Assembly: GCF_009688945.1 (NCBI RefSeq)
Contig: NZ_AP021874.1
Coordinates: forward strand, 3,100,001 to 3,164,000
Length of the DNA stretch: 64,000 bases
Direction: 5' to 3'
Source: Desulfosarcina alkanivorans
Lineage (GTDB): Bacteria > Desulfobacterota > Desulfobacteria > Desulfobacterales > Desulfosarcinaceae
A program made the position numbers and the translations under genes. Numbering within the stretch: the stretch's first letter is position 1; every line of letters starts with the position of its first letter. Below are positions 33,291-42,112 of the stretch, one piece after another. The notes below the pieces were generated by a model, which was not told where the DNA came from, did not search any database, and worked only from the letters and a program-made list of their open reading frames with translations.

Positions 33291-35264
33291 TTAGGCGGCG
33301 TCGATATCCCGCCGGTCGGACATGTCCATGAGCACACGCTCCCGGGCCTTGTCGATACCCAGGGCCTGGCGCTTTTTATCGATGTGGGCGATCATCATCC
33401 TGGCCATCTCGTGGGGATCGGGGTTGAACCCCCACTTGCCCATGCCCATCTCTTCCAGCCCTTCGAAGAGCAGTTTTTCGAAATTGGTGCCCTTGGTGAC
33501 CGGAAATGTGACGCCGAAAACGGTATAGACGCCGGAAGCCACAAAGTACTGGCCGATGGCGATGGCCTTTTCACTCATGTATTCGGGGGCGGCACCCGCG
33601 ACCGGCAGGTCGGCGATACTGTCCCCCAGGCCGCCGGTACGCACCATTTCGGAGCAGGCGATGAGGATGCGGGTATTGTCCACGCAGGACCCCAGGCCCA
33701 GAACGGGCGGCATGCCGACGGTTTCACAGACTTCAGCCAGTCCCGGTCCGGCCAGGGCGGCGGCTTCCGGAGAGGTCAGCCCGGCCTTGGCCAGTGCGAT
33801 CTGCGAACAGCCCGTCTGGACCACCAGCACGTCGTTCTTGATCAGTTCCCTGACCAGTTCCACATGCACGTAATCCTGCTTCACACGCGGGTTGGTGCAG
33901 CCGACCACGCCGGCCACGCCACGGATGCGCCCGTTGATGATATTCTCGTTCAGCGGGGTATAGGACGCGCGGAAGGAACCGCCCAGCATGTAGTTGATGT
34001 ACTCGTGAGAAAAACCGTGAACACCGATGCCCACTTTCTTGGGAATTTCGACGGGAAACTTGCGGTTTTTAAACCGGCTGATGGCGCGGATAACGATCTC
34101 GTCGGTGCACTTCTGGGGATTGTGCTCATCCAGTTCAATATGGGTGGCCCCCTCGAGATGGCAGCGCGGGTTGGTGGTAATCAGCTCTGTTTCATAACAC
34201 TCGGCCACCTTGACCAGGCCCTGCTGGATACACTGGACGTCGACGGCCATGGCATCTACGGCGCCGGTCACCAGAATCGGTTCGGTGGAGGAAAAGTTGC
34301 CGGCATGGGGTATGCCGTGACGTGACATCACCTCTGCCCCGGAGCAGCACATACCGACCAGGTTGATGCCCTTGGCACCGGCCTCATTGGCCGACTCGAG
34401 CAGCGAGGGGGCATTGACCGATGCCAGCATGGATTCGAACAGGTTGGGCTCATGGCCATGCACGATCACATTGACGTGGTCCTCTTTGAGTACGCCCATG
34501 TTGACTTCCACGCTGACCGGAGACGGGGTGCCGAAAAGGATGTCGCTGATCTCGGTAGCGACCATCGAGCCTCCCCAGCCGTCAGCCAGCGCCGTCCGGC
34601 AGATCTGTTTGATCAGGTTGGTGTGGTCCTGGTCCATGCCGATGTGGGTGCGGCTCATCATCTCCATGATCTCACGCATGGCCCCCCGGGGGACAATGCC
34701 GTGCTTGCGCCACATCTCCAGTGTCTTCGGAGGAACACGCTTGGCAAAGGGAAGCTCCCCCTCCACCTGGGTATAGGTCTTTTCCAACTCGTGGTAGAGA
34801 TCCATGGCAATGTCCTGGACACTGCGATCCTCGGTCTCGATGCCGATCTCCTTGGAAATCGATACCAGCTTGTTTACGTCCTTGATCCGGTAATCCTTGA
34901 TTTTTCCTTGAACCACATCACGGAAAATGTCCAGCATGGCCATGCCGTGATCATTGTGGCAGGCGGTTCCGGTAGCAACCATGCGACCGAAGTTACGGGC
35001 CTGGATGGCATCGATGTTCGCCCCGCAGACGCCGACTTTTCCGTACGGATCTTTTGCATTCAGCCGGCAGGGCCCCATGAAGCAGTGCTTGCAGCAGGCC
35101 GAATCGGCACCGATGGGGCAGGCCTTCATACCGGCAGCCCTGTCAAACTGAGTTTCAACACCGTCGCGCCGGGCTTTGGCGAGCATCTGCTGGGTGGCAT
35201 CGCAAATCGTCAGGTCCTTGAGTTCGATCTCTTTTTTGGGTTTTAAGGCTTTCTTCTCGACCAT
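33291..35264 (-). CDS. cooS: Anaerobic Ni-Fe carbon monoxide dehydrogenase, catalytic subunit
   Basis: 657 residues, the usual CooS length. The N-terminal cluster-binding cysteines are visible in MKACPIGADSACCKHCFMGPCRL and GKVGVCGANIDA (D- and B-clusters). The proton-channel segment ATGTACHNDHGMAM follows, with C-cluster region motifs NLVGMCCSGAEVMSRHGIPHAG, AVDVQCIQQGLV, VVGCTNPRVKQD and VVQTGCSQIALAK. The enzyme interconverts CO and CO2. No cooF, cooC, acs genes or hydrogenase lie beside it, so it is a monofunctional, isolated cooS whose electrons probably go to a soluble ferredoxin. The ribosome site AAGGAGGG is strong. Confidence 0.96.
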   Translation of the reverse strand: MVEKKALKPKKEIELKDLTICDATQQMLAKARRDGVETQFDRAAGMKACPIGADSACCKHCFMGPCRLNAKDPYGKVGVCGANIDAIQARNFGRMVATGTACHNDHGMAMLDIFRDVVQGKIKDYRIKDVNKLVSISKEIGIETEDRSVQDIAMDLYHELEKTYTQVEGELPFAKRVPPKTLEMWRKHGIVPRGAMREIMEMMSRTHIGMDQDHTNLIKQICRTALADGWGGSMVATEISDILFGTPSPVSVEVNMGVLKEDHVNVIVHGHEPNLFESMLASVNAPSLLESANEAGAKGINLVGMCCSGAEVMSRHGIPHAGNFSSTEPILVTGAVDAMAVDVQCIQQGLVKVAECYETELITTNPRCHLEGATHIELDEHNPQKCTDEIVIRAISRFKNRKFPVEIPKKVGIGVHGFSHEYINYMLGGSFRASYTPLNENIINGRIRGVAGVVGCTNPRVKQDYVHVELVRELIKNDVLVVQTGCSQIALAKAGLTSPEAAALAGPGLAEVCETVGMPPVLGLGSCVDNTRILIACSEMVRTGGLGDSIADLPVAGAAPEYMSEKAIAIGQYFVASGVYTVFGVTFPVTKGTNFEKLLFEGLEEMGMGKWGFNPDPHEMARMMIAHIDKKRQALGIDKARERVLMDMSDRRDIDAA

Positions 35265-35838
35265 GGTCCCTCCTTCGTGGAAAGATTATGTGTGGGTAAA
35301 AAAATCACTGTCAATGACATCGGCTCATGATTTTATGGCTGAAAACGCTTCATCCGACGTGAAATCAAGTCAGGGTATTTGCAATGCATACGCCCTTATC
35401 AGGAATGATTACTGTTTCAAATAAAAAAATTATCGCCATCTGTCAAGCACTGTTTCCATTTTTCTCACTGTTTATCCCCCGGGTGCCGGGCTGCATGCCT
35501 CCCCTGTTCGGAGATAGGGTGAGATGCCGAGATGGCCGGGCACCCGGACCGACGGGTCGATAAAGCAACAATGGCAACGCGATTGGGCCGCCGGACAACG
35601 CAGCGATCCGGGATCGCCCCCGGCGATGGAACCGCCAGCGTATCCATGAACAGGGGTACTTCGTAAAATACCGCCGGATCGCTGCAGCCGGCCGTGTACA
35701 TTGTGCCCGGTTTCACTGATTTCCCTTGACCGATTCACGGCGGACCTTTAAGGTAAGGGGCTCACCCACCCAACTGGTTGATAGGGTCGGGGCCATCAGC
35801 ACGCGCATACGCCCCGCACCTATGGAAAGGATATGGTC
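35265..35838. other. Intergenic region upstream of cooS with complex inverted repeats
   Basis: About 570 bases without a supported gene. The first 200 bases are AT-rich and should hold the cooS promoter; TGTCAATGACA near 35309 is a short palindrome. Further on, CCGGGTGCC (35479-35487) pairs with GGCACCCGG (35539-35547), and GCAGCGATCCGG (35600-35611) pairs with CCGGATCGCTGC (35674-35685). The two stem structures may be decayed repeat elements. Only the last tens of bases serve the glutaredoxin gene. Confidence 0.45.
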
Positions 35839-36093
35839 ATGTCTGAAAAACCTGTGAAAGTCTTTTCACTGAGCACCTGCAGCCATTGTAAATCCACCAA
35901 ACGCCTGCTGGACGAATGTACCATTCAATATGATTTCGTGGATGTGGACCTGCTGGACGGAGAAGAACGCAAAGCCATTCTGGCCGATGTGAAAAAATTC
36001 AACCCGCGATGTTCGTTTCCCACGGTGATCATCGGCGACGAAGTCATCGTCGGTTACAAGGAAGACAAAATCAAGGAGGCGCTGGGACTGTGA
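35839..36093 (+). CDS. Glutaredoxin-like protein
   Basis: 84 residues from ATG 35839, chosen because AAAGG lies eight bases upstream; ATG 35833 is too close to it. The thioredoxin fold is complete: VKVFSLSTCSHCKSTKRLLD with the redox motif CSHC, the cis-Pro in CSFPTVIIGDEVIVGYKEDKI, and a final helix. The CSHC motif differs from the classical CPYC. The stop codon overlaps the start of the ferredoxin:thioredoxin reductase gene (TGATG), which implies FTR is its reductant. Confidence 0.85.
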   Translation: MSEKPVKVFSLSTCSHCKSTKRLLDECTIQYDFVDVDLLDGEERKAILADVKKFNPRCSFPTVIIGDEVIVGYKEDKIKEALGL

Positions 36094-36425
36094 TGGATGC
36101 AACGGTTCTTTATGAAAAACTGAAAAAAGTGCAGGAGCCCAAAGGGTACTACTTCAGCAACAACCATGAACGGGTCATGGAACTGCTGGAGGCATTGCTC
36201 GTCAACAAGGAGCGCTACGGCTATATGGTCTGCCCCTGCCGGCTGGCTTCGGGGGACCGGGACAATGACCGCGATATCATCTGCCCCTGCGACTACCGGG
36301 AGCCCGATGTGGCCGAATTCGGGTCCTGTTACTGCAACCTTTATGTTTCCAGGCAGTGGAACGACGGCGACATCGATCAGGAATACGTGCCCGAGCGTCG
36401 GCCCCCTGAAAAAATGTTTTTCTAA
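36093..36425 (+). CDS. Ferredoxin:thioredoxin reductase, catalytic subunit-like
   Basis: 110 residues. The conserved cysteine motifs of the FTR catalytic subunit are present in order: YMVCPCRLA, IICPCDYREPD and GSCYCNLYVS. These bind a [4Fe-4S] cluster next to a redox disulfide. No variable (FtrA) subunit is nearby, as is usual in anaerobes that use a stand-alone FTRc. Reduced ferredoxin would reduce the glutaredoxin encoded just upstream. The start ATG overlaps the glutaredoxin stop; GTG 36090 is an alternative start. Confidence 0.9.
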   Translation: MDATVLYEKLKKVQEPKGYYFSNNHERVMELLEALLVNKERYGYMVCPCRLASGDRDNDRDIICPCDYREPDVAEFGSCYCNLYVSRQWNDGDIDQEYVPERRPPEKMFF

Positions 36426-36450
36426 CGCCTGACGAACCGGCCGGCATGCC

Positions 36451-37113
36451 TCATGCCGGCCGGTTCTGTGCCAGCAGCCCCGCCTTGATAAAGCCCATCA
36501 CGCCACGGACAATTTTTTCGTCATCCACCAATGCGTCGGCACCGATGAATATTTTCATCCGTTCTTTGAAGTATTCGGACGTGTAGGAATACTGAAGCAT
36601 GAGGATCAGATTGTCGATGCACAGCGCAGCCACGCGCGGGTCCAGTCGGTTGTCGATCTCTCCGTTGGCCATTGCATGCCGGATCAACGCGTCGTAAAAC
36701 CGGGCCGAAATGCTTTCCATTCTGCCGGACAGCTTCCGGGACAGGTGGGACAACCCCTCGGAGGTCAAATCCAGGTATATCTGGTGCAGTTGCGGGTAAT
36801 CCCGAGCGTATCGCTGGGCCGCGCGCACCATTTTCTCAATCTTCAGGAAAATGCCGCCCGGCGCCCGCTCGATGTCGTCCAGCACCCCTTCCAGCAGGCT
36901 GTGGGCCCGCTCGATGATCGTCAGAAAGAGATCCTCCTTGGAGGCGAAATATTTATACATGGCCCCGATGCTGATACCGGCCTTTTTGGCAATCACGTTG
37001 ATGTTGGCGCCGGGAAATCCGTTGGCGGCGAATTCAGCCACCGCCGCATCCAGAATCCGTTGCTGTTTTTCTTCGGGAATCCGAGTAAATGTGTCTTTGT
37101 GATATTTTTGCAT
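36451..37113 (-). CDS. TetR/AcrR family transcriptional regulator
   Basis: 220 residues. The N-terminal HTH (RILDAAVAEFAANGFPGANI, VIAKKAGISIGAMYKYFASKEDLF) is classic TetR. The C-terminal ligand domain of about 150 residues is helical. It is divergent from the PLP/GMC/aldehyde dehydrogenase operon. Two copies of AGTGAGTA-A/T-TCA-T/C-T lie between them, one near each start, so it very probably represses both itself and the operon. The ligand is unknown, perhaps an aldehyde, alcohol or acyl-CoA given the neighbours. Confidence 0.9.
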   Translation of the reverse strand: MQKYHKDTFTRIPEEKQQRILDAAVAEFAANGFPGANINVIAKKAGISIGAMYKYFASKEDLFLTIIERAHSLLEGVLDDIERAPGGIFLKIEKMVRAAQRYARDYPQLHQIYLDLTSEGLSHLSRKLSGRMESISARFYDALIRHAMANGEIDNRLDPRVAALCIDNLILMLQYSYTSEYFKERMKIFIGADALVDDEKIVRGVMGFIKAGLLAQNRPA

Positions 37114-37188
37114 AAGTTGCCGGCCGCGCTATCCGCCACTCCGTTGTATACGGGAAGGCGGTTTCGGACGAACCGCCTCCAGATAGAG

Positions 37189-37202
37189 AATGATTACTCA
37201 CT
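37189..37202. promoter_or_regulatory. Putative TetR operator, proximal to the regulator
   Basis: On the minus strand it reads AGTGAGTAATCATT, a near-perfect palindrome that matches the second copy at 37303 at 12 of 14 positions. It lies 76 bases ahead of the TetR gene start. Confidence 0.65.
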
Positions 37203-37302
37203 CACTGCCTTGAAGTCAAGTCGGGATCAGCCTTCCAGAGGATGCTTGTCCTTTACTTTTCCCTTGACAATCGATTGAAAACCGATCAGTTTAACAGTGG
37301 TG

Positions 37303-37316
37303 AGTGAGTATTCACT
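37303..37316. promoter_or_regulatory. Putative TetR operator, proximal to the PLP-enzyme operon
   Basis: AGTGAGTATTCACT has perfect AGTGA/TCACT arms around GTAT. It lies 72 bases before the operon start and just downstream of a TTGACA (37264), a likely -35 element. Repression by the divergent TetR is the simplest reading. Confidence 0.7.
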
Positions 37317-37387
37317 TTCCATGATCAAGCCTTGGTATCCCCACCTGTCTGAAATTGATGGCCAGCCACTTGGCAGGAGTGTGAACC

Positions 37388-38608
37388 ATGCCCGAAAAAT
37401 CCGCCCGGGACTACCACTACTATCGCGACATCATCAAGGGCCGGCGCCTGCCCCTGGCATTCGTGGACCTTGACCGCTTTGACGCCAACGTCGCCTATGT
37501 GGCCGGCACCCAGAAACGAAGCGGCAAAACGATCCGGGTGGCCTCCAAGTCGATCCGCTGCCCGGATCTGATTGGTCGGGTGTTCGATAAAGGCGGCCCC
37601 GCCTTCAGGGGGATCCTGGCCTTTACCGTCGAGGAGGCGGCGCTCCTGGCGGCCCGGGGGTTCGACGATATTATCGTGGCCTACCCCACCGTCCAGCGAT
37701 CGGACATGGACCTGATCGCAAGCGTCGCCGCCGGAGGGCCCCGCATCGCCCTGGTGGTCGATTCCCTTGCCCAGCTGCAGTGTCTGGCGCAGGCCGGGCG
37801 GCAATCCGGGCAGGTGCTGGAGGCCTGCCTGGAGATCGACATGTCATACCGCCCCATGGGCCGATCCATTCACCTGGGCGTTCGCCGAAGCCCCCTGAGG
37901 GAGGCCGATCAGGCCGTCAGGCTGGCCCGCCGGGCGACCGATCTCGAGGGCGTGCGGATTACGGCCGTCATGGGCTATGAGGCGCAGATCGCCTCGGTCA
38001 ACGACAGCGTCCCCGGCCAGGGGCTGAAAAACGCTGTCCTCCGCATGGTAAAGCAGCGTTCCATGACGGAGTTGATGAAGCGGCGGCAGGCCGTCATTCA
38101 GGCCCTTGAGGAGGCAGGATGCACCATCAACATCGTAAACGGCGGCGGCAGCGGCAGCCTGAAGGCCACGGCCATGGACAGCGCCGTCACTGAAGTTACC
38201 GCCGGATCGGCATTTTTCGCCCCCGGGCTGTTCCGGCATTTCCACGAGGTCACCTTCCAGCCGTCGGCATTTTTCGCCCTTCAGGTGGTGCGCCGGCCGG
38301 CCCCCCGCTTGATCACCTGCCTGGGCGGCGGCTATGTGGCATCCGGTGAGGTCGGCCCGAACAAGCTGCCCCGGCCGATGCTGCCCCCGGGGCTGGCCTA
38401 TATCGGCATGGAAGGGGCCGGCGAAGTACAGACGCCCCTGAAACTGCCCGCCGGTGCCCACGCCCCCGACATCGGCGACCCGGTCTTCTTCCAGCACGCC
38501 AAAGCCGGCGAACTGTGCGAACGGTTCAACCACCTGCTGCTGGTCAAGGACGGCGGTATTGTGGACCGGGTGGACACCTACCGGGGAATGGGCCATGCAT
38601 TTCTTTGA
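37388..38608 (+). CDS. PLP enzyme of the alanine racemase / D-threonine aldolase fold
   Basis: 406 residues. The N-terminal TIM barrel opens with PLAFVDLDRFDANVAYVAG and has the PLP-lysine region GKTIRVASKSIRCPDL. Barrel strands VVDSLAQLQCL, CLEIDMSYRPMG and VMGYEAQIA follow. NIVNGGGSGSLKAT is the phosphate-binding loop. The C-terminal domain (GDPVFFQHAKAGELCERFNH) carries a His-x-Lys-x-Gly-Glu element like the metal/substrate site of D-threonine aldolase and D-serine dehydratase. A D-3-hydroxy-amino-acid aldolase or deaminase is likely; the substrate is unknown. The start has CAGGAG nine bases upstream. It is the first gene of the TetR-controlled operon. Confidence 0.78.
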   Translation: MPEKSARDYHYYRDIIKGRRLPLAFVDLDRFDANVAYVAGTQKRSGKTIRVASKSIRCPDLIGRVFDKGGPAFRGILAFTVEEAALLAARGFDDIIVAYPTVQRSDMDLIASVAAGGPRIALVVDSLAQLQCLAQAGRQSGQVLEACLEIDMSYRPMGRSIHLGVRRSPLREADQAVRLARRATDLEGVRITAVMGYEAQIASVNDSVPGQGLKNAVLRMVKQRSMTELMKRRQAVIQALEEAGCTINIVNGGGSGSLKATAMDSAVTEVTAGSAFFAPGLFRHFHEVTFQPSAFFALQVVRRPAPRLITCLGGGYVASGEVGPNKLPRPMLPPGLAYIGMEGAGEVQTPLKLPAGAHAPDIGDPVFFQHAKAGELCERFNHLLLVKDGGIVDRVDTYRGMGHAFL

Positions 38609-38695
38609 TCGGCCAGGTTAGAGCAATGGAAGGCCGCCCCTTGGCCACTGAATCCTCGACCCCTTGAACCCTTTATTCATTCCAGGAGGACCATC

Positions 38696-40108
38696 GTGAC
38701 CCCTCACCGACCCACGCGCCATGACTATATCATTGTCGGCGCCGGCATTTCGGGACCTTTCATCGCCCACGAACTGTGCCGGGCCGGCGCCGATTGCCTG
38801 ATGATCGAAGCGGGCAGGCACTACAGCCGCCGCACCTATCCACGCAATGACCTGGACGGTACGGCCCAGCTCTACTGGTCGGGCGGCCTGGAGCTGGGCA
38901 CCGACGCCCGGCTGGTCTTCCTGCGCCCCAAGGTGGTCGGCGGCGGGTCGGTGGTCAACCAGGCCCTGGTGGACCGTTTCGATGCGGAGGCCTTTGACAG
39001 CTGGCGCCGGGATTCCGGCGTGGATTTCTTCAATGAGGACGCCATGGCACCCTGGTATGACGCAGCCGAGGCGGAAATCGCCATCCAGACCATCCCCGGC
39101 GAATACCGCAACCGCAACGCGGATGTTTTTGAGCAGGGTTTCCAGCGCCTGGGCTACCAGCTGGCCCCCCTTCGGCGGGCGCAGAAGGATTGCCATTACG
39201 AGCAGGGCAACTGCTGCATCGAATGTCTCAACGGCTGCCGCATCGGCAGCAAGCAGAGCACCCCGGAAACGGTTCTCAAAAAAGCCCTGGAACGGGGACT
39301 CGAGCTGCGGGCGGAGACCGAAGCCGTTAAGATTGATGCCTCCACAAAGGACGTTTGGGTCACCTGCCGGACAGCGGACGGCGGCACCGCCACCTACCGG
39401 GGGCGCAACCTGGTCCTGGCCTCCGGGGCGATCGGCAACGCCCGCTTGCTGCTGAATTCAGGCTTCGGCAAAGGGCTGCCCGCCGTCGGCCGCAACTTTT
39501 TCTGCCACCCCCAGTACATGAATTTCGGCGTATACGACCAGCCGGTCCGGTCCCACCTGGGTGCCTTTCAGGCCTTCAAGTCAGACGATGCGGGCTTCAG
39601 AAAAAACGGTTTCAAGCTGGAGAACGTCTACGCCGGTCCCGCGGCCATCGCACTGCTGCTCAGCGGATTCGGCCGGCAGCATCAGCGGGCCATGGAACGC
39701 CTGTCCCATTTCGCCTGCATCGAGGTGTGCACCCGGGACACCCATCCCGGACGCATCAAGGTCAACCGCCGGGGCAAGGTCATCATCGTCAAGGAACAGA
39801 ACCGGGAGGACCTGGAGCGCTACCGCAGGGGGCTTGCGGTGATCGATGAGATTTTCCAGACCACCGGGGCAAAGGAAATGATCCACGGCAAAATGGGCAT
39901 CGGCCTGCACCTGATGGGCGGATGCGGGATGGGAACCGATCCGGCGCGTTCGGTGGTGAATCCCGGATTTCGACTCCACGGCCATAAACACATCTACTGC
40001 GCCGACTCCAGCATGTTCCCCAACGCCCCGGGCATCAACCCCTCACTGACCATCATGGCCCTTTCCAAAAAGGCGGCCGCACAACTGATAAAGGATGGCA
40101 ACCAATGA
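38696..40108 (+). CDS. GMC-type FAD-dependent oxidoreductase
   Basis: 470 residues from GTG 38696 with AGGAGG upstream. The N-terminal FAD Rossmann motif is YIIVGAGISGPFIAHELCRAGADCLMIEAG, interrupted only by normal variation. The GMC motif KVVGGGSVVNQALVDRF follows, with LVLASGAIGNARLLLNSG in the middle. The C-terminal catalytic region has GLHLMGGCGMGTDPARSVV and YCADSSMFPNAPGINPSLTIMAL. A cysteine group (CHYEQGNCCIECLNGC) is an unusual addition typical of bacterial homologues of long-chain alcohol oxidases. It lacks the small N-terminal domain of those enzymes. The stop codon overlaps the aldehyde dehydrogenase start (ATGA). Confidence 0.85.
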   Translation: MTPHRPTRHDYIIVGAGISGPFIAHELCRAGADCLMIEAGRHYSRRTYPRNDLDGTAQLYWSGGLELGTDARLVFLRPKVVGGGSVVNQALVDRFDAEAFDSWRRDSGVDFFNEDAMAPWYDAAEAEIAIQTIPGEYRNRNADVFEQGFQRLGYQLAPLRRAQKDCHYEQGNCCIECLNGCRIGSKQSTPETVLKKALERGLELRAETEAVKIDASTKDVWVTCRTADGGTATYRGRNLVLASGAIGNARLLLNSGFGKGLPAVGRNFFCHPQYMNFGVYDQPVRSHLGAFQAFKSDDAGFRKNGFKLENVYAGPAAIALLLSGFGRQHQRAMERLSHFACIEVCTRDTHPGRIKVNRRGKVIIVKEQNREDLERYRRGLAVIDEIFQTTGAKEMIHGKMGIGLHLMGGCGMGTDPARSVVNPGFRLHGHKHIYCADSSMFPNAPGINPSLTIMALSKKAAAQLIKDGNQ

Positions 40109-42048
40109 AGATATCAAAATATTTCAGCCGGAATCAGCTTCTTGGACTGAGCCGGGCCGGCGATGTGATGGTTCCCGGAACGGATGTCTCGCCCTCCTTT
40201 TCGCAAACCGGCTGCATCGACCATGTGGACCGCATGGCGGCGTACCTGACCGCCGAAGACCTCGGCGGGCTGCGCATGCTCCTGGCCGTGTTCCGGTATG
40301 CGCCCGGGTGGATGATCCGTCTGCTGATGACCACCTGCGCCAACAATGACCGCTTCCCCGGTTTTCTGGGCAGCACCTTGAGGACCATCGAGGTCGGCAT
40401 CAAGGGAATGGTCATGAGCCTTTACTACTCCAACCTGACCGGCGAGGCTTACGAGGGCGACAAGGTCTTCGACATTATCGGCTGGGATGCCAAGCTGGTA
40501 ATGTCCCATGAGGATGCGCCGCCGGAATCCAAACATCCCGATATCGCCTACGACCACCCTGATCGGTCGGACGTCTCGGGAATCGTTGACCGGGCCCGGA
40601 AGGCCCAGCCTGATATTCTCTCCTGGGGGGTCAAAAAGCGGCTTGAATTCATCACCCGGCTGAAGGCGGTCATCATCGACCGGCAGACGGAGATCCTGGA
40701 CCGCATCCAGGCGGATGCCTGCAAATCACGCACCGATGCCCTGACCGCTGAAATTTTCGGCACCCTGGACCATCTGGACTATCTGGAAAAAAATGCCGTC
40801 AAGATGCTCGCGGACCGCAAGGTGCCCACCCCGTTCGCCCTGATGGGCAAAAAATCGAAAATCTACTTCGAGCCCATGGGCACCACGCTGATCATCTCCC
40901 CCTGGAACTATCCCTTCTACCAGGCCATCGTTCCCATCACCCTCTCTTTCGTGGTCGGCAACGCCGTCATCTATAAACCCTCCAGCGCCACGCCCCTGAA
41001 GGGACTGGTGGAGGACCTGCTCGCTGAAGCCGGTTTCGATCCCGCGTGGGTCCAGGTGGTATACGGTCCCGGGAGGGAACTGGGCCGCCTGCTCATCGAC
41101 CGGCGTCCGGACAAGATCTTTTTCATCGGCAGCCAGCGTGCCGGACGCCAGATCATGGCGCAGGCGGCAGAGCACCTGATTCCGGTGGAATTGGAAATGG
41201 GCGGCAAGGACCCCATGATCGTCTTCGAAGACGCCGACCTCGAGCGTGCCGCGGCCGGTGCCGTCTGGGGCGCCTTCACCAATACCGGGCAGTCCTGCAC
41301 CTCCGTCGAAAAACTCTACGTCCAGGACAGCATCTACGATCAATTCAAAGCCATTTTGGTGGGTGAGACCCAAAAACTCACCCAGGGCACGGACAGTGAC
41401 GGCGGATCGGACATCGGCCCCATGACCACGCAGGCCCAGGTAGAAGTGATCGCCGAGCAGATCGACGACGCACGGAAAAATGGGGCGACACTGCTTACCG
41501 GCGGAAGTTGGGACGGCGCCTCGCCGGCCATCCCGCCGATCGTTGTGGAAGGCAGCACCGAAGACATGCTGATCAACCGGGAGGAAACCTTCGGCCCGGT
41601 GCTGCCCATCTTTGCCTTTCACCACGAAGCCGACGTCATCCGGCGGGCCAACGGCGACGAATTCGGCCTGTCGGCCAGCGTCTGGTCGGCCGATCTGCAG
41701 CGCGCCGACCGGGTTGCCCGGGCCATCGTGACGGGCAATGTCTCCATCAACAATGTCATGCTCACCGAAGGCAACCACGCCCTGCCCTTCGGCGGTGCCA
41801 AGAAGAGCGGCATCGGGCGATACAAAGGAGAATTCGGGTTCTACTGCTTCGCCAACATCAAATCGGTCCTGGTGGACAAGAACAGTGGCAAGATGGAGGC
41901 CAACTGGTTTCCCTACACCCGGCGCAAATTCCAGCTGTTCACCGAGCTGACCACCCATATCTACACGCCAGGCATCTGGTCCTTCATAAAGGCTGCCGTC
42001 AGCGGCCTCAAGCTGGAGGGGTATGTCAAGAAGCAGGGGAAAAAGTAG
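40105..42048 (+). CDS. Aldehyde dehydrogenase with extra N-terminal domain
   Basis: 647 residues, about 150 longer than a normal aldehyde dehydrogenase. Residues 160-610 are the ALDH fold: ISPWNYPFYQAIVPI, the Glu in ELEMGGKDPMIVFEDADL, the catalytic Cys in NTGQSCTSVEKLYV, EETFGPVLPIFAF and LPFGGAKKSGIGRYKG. The first 150 residues (YLTAEDLGGLRMLLAVFRYAPGW and later GIKGMVMSLYYSNLTGEAYEG) resemble the small domain that accompanies GMC-type alcohol oxidases, missing from the upstream gene. Coupled by ATGA to that gene, it should take its aldehyde product. A C-terminal amphipathic tail may bind membrane. Confidence 0.85.
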   Translation: MKISKYFSRNQLLGLSRAGDVMVPGTDVSPSFSQTGCIDHVDRMAAYLTAEDLGGLRMLLAVFRYAPGWMIRLLMTTCANNDRFPGFLGSTLRTIEVGIKGMVMSLYYSNLTGEAYEGDKVFDIIGWDAKLVMSHEDAPPESKHPDIAYDHPDRSDVSGIVDRARKAQPDILSWGVKKRLEFITRLKAVIIDRQTEILDRIQADACKSRTDALTAEIFGTLDHLDYLEKNAVKMLADRKVPTPFALMGKKSKIYFEPMGTTLIISPWNYPFYQAIVPITLSFVVGNAVIYKPSSATPLKGLVEDLLAEAGFDPAWVQVVYGPGRELGRLLIDRRPDKIFFIGSQRAGRQIMAQAAEHLIPVELEMGGKDPMIVFEDADLERAAAGAVWGAFTNTGQSCTSVEKLYVQDSIYDQFKAILVGETQKLTQGTDSDGGSDIGPMTTQAQVEVIAEQIDDARKNGATLLTGGSWDGASPAIPPIVVEGSTEDMLINREETFGPVLPIFAFHHEADVIRRANGDEFGLSASVWSADLQRADRVARAIVTGNVSINNVMLTEGNHALPFGGAKKSGIGRYKGEFGFYCFANIKSVLVDKNSGKMEANWFPYTRRKFQLFTELTTHIYTPGIWSFIKAAVSGLKLEGYVKKQGKK

Positions 42049-42112
42049 CTTGGCAGGGCATTGACCGTCGATTTCATCTGCAATGACGGGATCTTTCGGT
42101 AATGCCGGTAAA

